Assembly (NCBI GenBank): GCA_021814895.1
Contig: JAKAHN010000057.1
Coordinates: 1-5,503 of the forward strand
Reading direction: 5' to 3'
Origin: a bacterium
Lineage (GTDB): Bacteria; Patescibacteriota; Minisyncoccia; Phycocordibacterales; 2-02-FULL-43-11
Length of the DNA stretch: 5,503 bases
The notes under the pieces were generated by a model. It had not been told where the DNA came from and did no database searches. It saw only the letters and a program-made list of their open reading frames with translations. The translations under genes and the position numbers were made by a program. Below, piece by piece: positions 4,728-5,503 of the stretch. The first letter of the stretch is position 1; every line of letters starts with the position of its first letter.

Positions 4728-5072
4728 ATGACCAGAGTAAAAAGAGGCACTATTGCCCACAAAAAAAGAGAGTCGCTACTGAAAAAAGTTAAGGGCTATC
4801 GATGGGGCCGCAAATCAAAAGAGCGCGCGGCAAAAGAAGCTCTTCTTCACGCCCAATCAAGAATGTTCCGGGGGCGCAAAGAAAACAAAAGAAATTATCG
4901 AGCATTATGGCAAACCCAGCTTAACGCCGCAGTTCGAGCCGAAGGAACGACTTACAGCAAATTCATTTCCGCTCTTAAGAAAAATAACGTATCGCTCGAC
5001 AGAAAAGTTTTAGCCGAAATTGCCAACAAATATCCCAAAGTTTTTTCGGAAATCGTAAAAGCGGTTAAATAG
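4728..5072 (+). CDS. rplT: Large ribosomal subunit protein bL20
   Basis: bL20 binds 23S rRNA early in 50S assembly; in several bacteria it also represses its own operon by binding the leader mRNA. The 114-residue product has normal length. It shows TRVKRG (2-7), the long basic helix with KGY (22-24), RGRKENKRNYRALW (48-61), LNAAVR (65-70), YSKFI (76-80) and LDRKVLAEIA (90-99), all in family order. The start ATG aligns with the usual M-x-RVKRG beginning. No Shine-Dalgarno site precedes it. The infC leader upstream is far too short for the elaborate bL20-binding leaders described in other bacteria, so that control is not evident here. Confidence 0.97.
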   Translation: MTRVKRGTIAHKKRESLLKKVKGYRWGRKSKERAAKEALLHAQSRMFRGRKENKRNYRALWQTQLNAAVRAEGTTYSKFISALKKNNVSLDRKVLAEIANKYPKVFSEIVKAVK

Positions 5073-5113
5073 ATAAGGATAGATACGGATAAAACGGATT
5101 AATACTGATAAAA
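5072..5113 (+). repeat. Degenerate GATA-rich tract after rplT
   Basis: Six GAT[A/T]-based units (GATAAG, GATAGA, GATACG, GATAAA, GATTAA, GATAAA) follow the rplT stop codon with irregular spacing and run into the terminator. It is low-complexity sequence with no evident function. Confidence 0.4.
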
Positions 5114-5139
5114 TACGACTCACAAAAGTCGTATTTTTT
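5110..5139 (+). terminator. Intrinsic terminator of the infC-rpmI-rplT operon
   Basis: AAAATACGACT (5110-5120) pairs perfectly with AGTCGTATTTT (5127-5137) around CACAAA, and the T run continues to 5139. It lies 37 bases after the rplT stop and closes the operon. Confidence 0.9.
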
Positions 5140-5176
5140 ATGCGTATAAATTAGTTATATCAGTTATTATTCGTGT

Positions 5177-5206
5177 TTGTACTATTTTGCCTTACGACAA
5201 TAATCT
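5177..5206 (+). promoter_or_regulatory. Possible isolated promoter
   Basis: TTGTAC (5177-5182) and TAATCT (5201-5206) are separated by 18 bases. The -10 is identical to the proposed infC one. The start point would be near 5213. No gene follows within the window before a terminator-like hairpin about 10 bases later. Confidence 0.35.
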
Positions 5207-5221
5207 CTACTAGGGTGAAGC

Positions 5222-5258
5222 TTGTCTCGTCTCATAGAGACGGAGGGTTTTGTTTTTT
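5222..5258 (+). terminator. Terminator-like hairpin, possible attenuator
   Basis: CGTCTC/GAGACG (5228-5233 with 5237-5242) forms a hairpin. A duplicated GTCTC lets TTGTCTC (5222-5228) pair instead with 5237-5243. GGG and a T-rich tract follow (5245-5258). The two mutually exclusive stems and the preceding AGGGTGAAGC suggest a leader or attenuator, but no T-box stem I or other ligand-binding part is visible. Confidence 0.4.
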
Positions 5259-5314
5259 GATTATTGATTTTATATCCATCTTATCTTCTGTCGTTGCTTT
5301 GGTTTTTTTGATTT

Positions 5315-5438
5315 CTGGATCCTGAATCCCTCCTCAGTCCGAACTATGGGATGACAGTCAAGTTCAGAATGACACGCTTCTGTCATCCCAGCGGAAGCTG
5401 GGATCCAGCCCTGAGTCCCGTTTTTTAACGGGATGACA
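5315..5438. repeat. Palindromic repeat cluster (GGGATGACA / TGTCATCCC)
   Basis: TGGGATGACAG (5347-5357) is inverted as CTGTCATCCCA (5380-5390). CTGGATCC (5315-5322) is inverted as GGATCCAG (5401-5408). ATCCCAGC/GCTGGGAT form an 8-bp hairpin with loop GGAA (5385-5404). TCCCGTT/AACGGGA form another with a TTTT loop (5416-5433), followed by a third GGGATGACA (5430-5438). Repeats with TGTCATCCC and GGATCCAG cores are widespread intergenic palindromes in many bacterial genomes. They are probably non-autonomous mobile or selfish repeats. Confidence 0.65.
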
Positions 5439-5503
5439 ATTTTAATTTAGATTTTTATTATCGGAATTTATTTGATATTTGATGCTTGTTGTTTGGAATT
5501 TTC

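Larger units (their letters stand above)
5140..5503. other. Non-coding tail of the window
   Basis: No coding region with family resemblance is visible on either strand. The stretch is AT-rich apart from the palindromic cluster at 5315-5438. The last 60 bases are low-complexity T-rich sequence (repeats such as TTTGAT and TTGTTTGGAA). If a gene follows, its start lies beyond the window. Confidence 0.6.

Noticed and set aside
5211..5258. T-box riboswitch (AGGGTGAAGC before a terminator)
   Set aside because: The diagnostic AGGGTGGNACCGCG sequence is not matched beyond AGGGTG, and there is no room or sequence for stem I after the rplT terminator.
5315..5438. CRISPR array
   Set aside because: The repeats are too short, in mixed orientation and irregularly spaced, with no cas gene nearby.

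Overview
The window looks like a piece of a reduced-genome bacterium, most likely of the Patescibacteria/CPR group. The evidence for this is indirect: translation genes are compact and mostly lack clear Shine-Dalgarno sites, infC appears to use a non-AUG start, a huge secreted beta-propeller protein of no recognised family sits beside translation genes, and the spacers are rich in palindromes. The standard code fits every gene, with no in-frame TGA. The phylum is an inference; the gene calls for smpB, tmRNA, infC, rpmI and rplT are firm.

Layout. Positions 1-211 hold no recognisable gene, only an interrupted inverted repeat. A bidirectional terminator (212-245) closes the minus-strand gene at 249-2858. 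That gene encodes an 869-residue exported protein with N-terminal beta-sandwich-like repeats, a central LVIVD-like beta-propeller and a Gly-rich C-terminal linker with a short basic amphipathic tail. A 73-bp divergent promoter region separates it from smpB (2932-3372, plus strand). The tmRNA gene ssrA (3380-3699) starts seven bases after the smpB stop, so SmpB and its RNA partner, the trans-translation ribosome-rescue pair, are encoded back to back.

After tmRNA comes a 306-bp non-coding stretch (3700-4005). It contains the tmRNA terminator, a second direct copy of the last 17 bases of tmRNA plus 3 flanking bases, an inverted copy of its T-arm, several nested hairpins and a perfect 19-bp palindrome. 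This is the most unusual part of the window. It could be the scar of an element that integrated at the tmRNA 3' end, or a structured RNA able to compete with tmRNA folding.

The infC-rpmI-rplT operon (IF-3, bL35, bL20) follows at 4006-5072 in its usual order and ends at a good intrinsic terminator (5110-5139). The last 364 bases hold no gene. They contain a possible isolated promoter followed by a terminator-like hairpin, and a cluster of palindromic GGGATGACA/TGTCATCCC repeats.

Apart from the surface protein, all genes serve translation: smpB/ssrA rescue stalled ribosomes, infC controls initiation, and bL35/bL20 build the large subunit.
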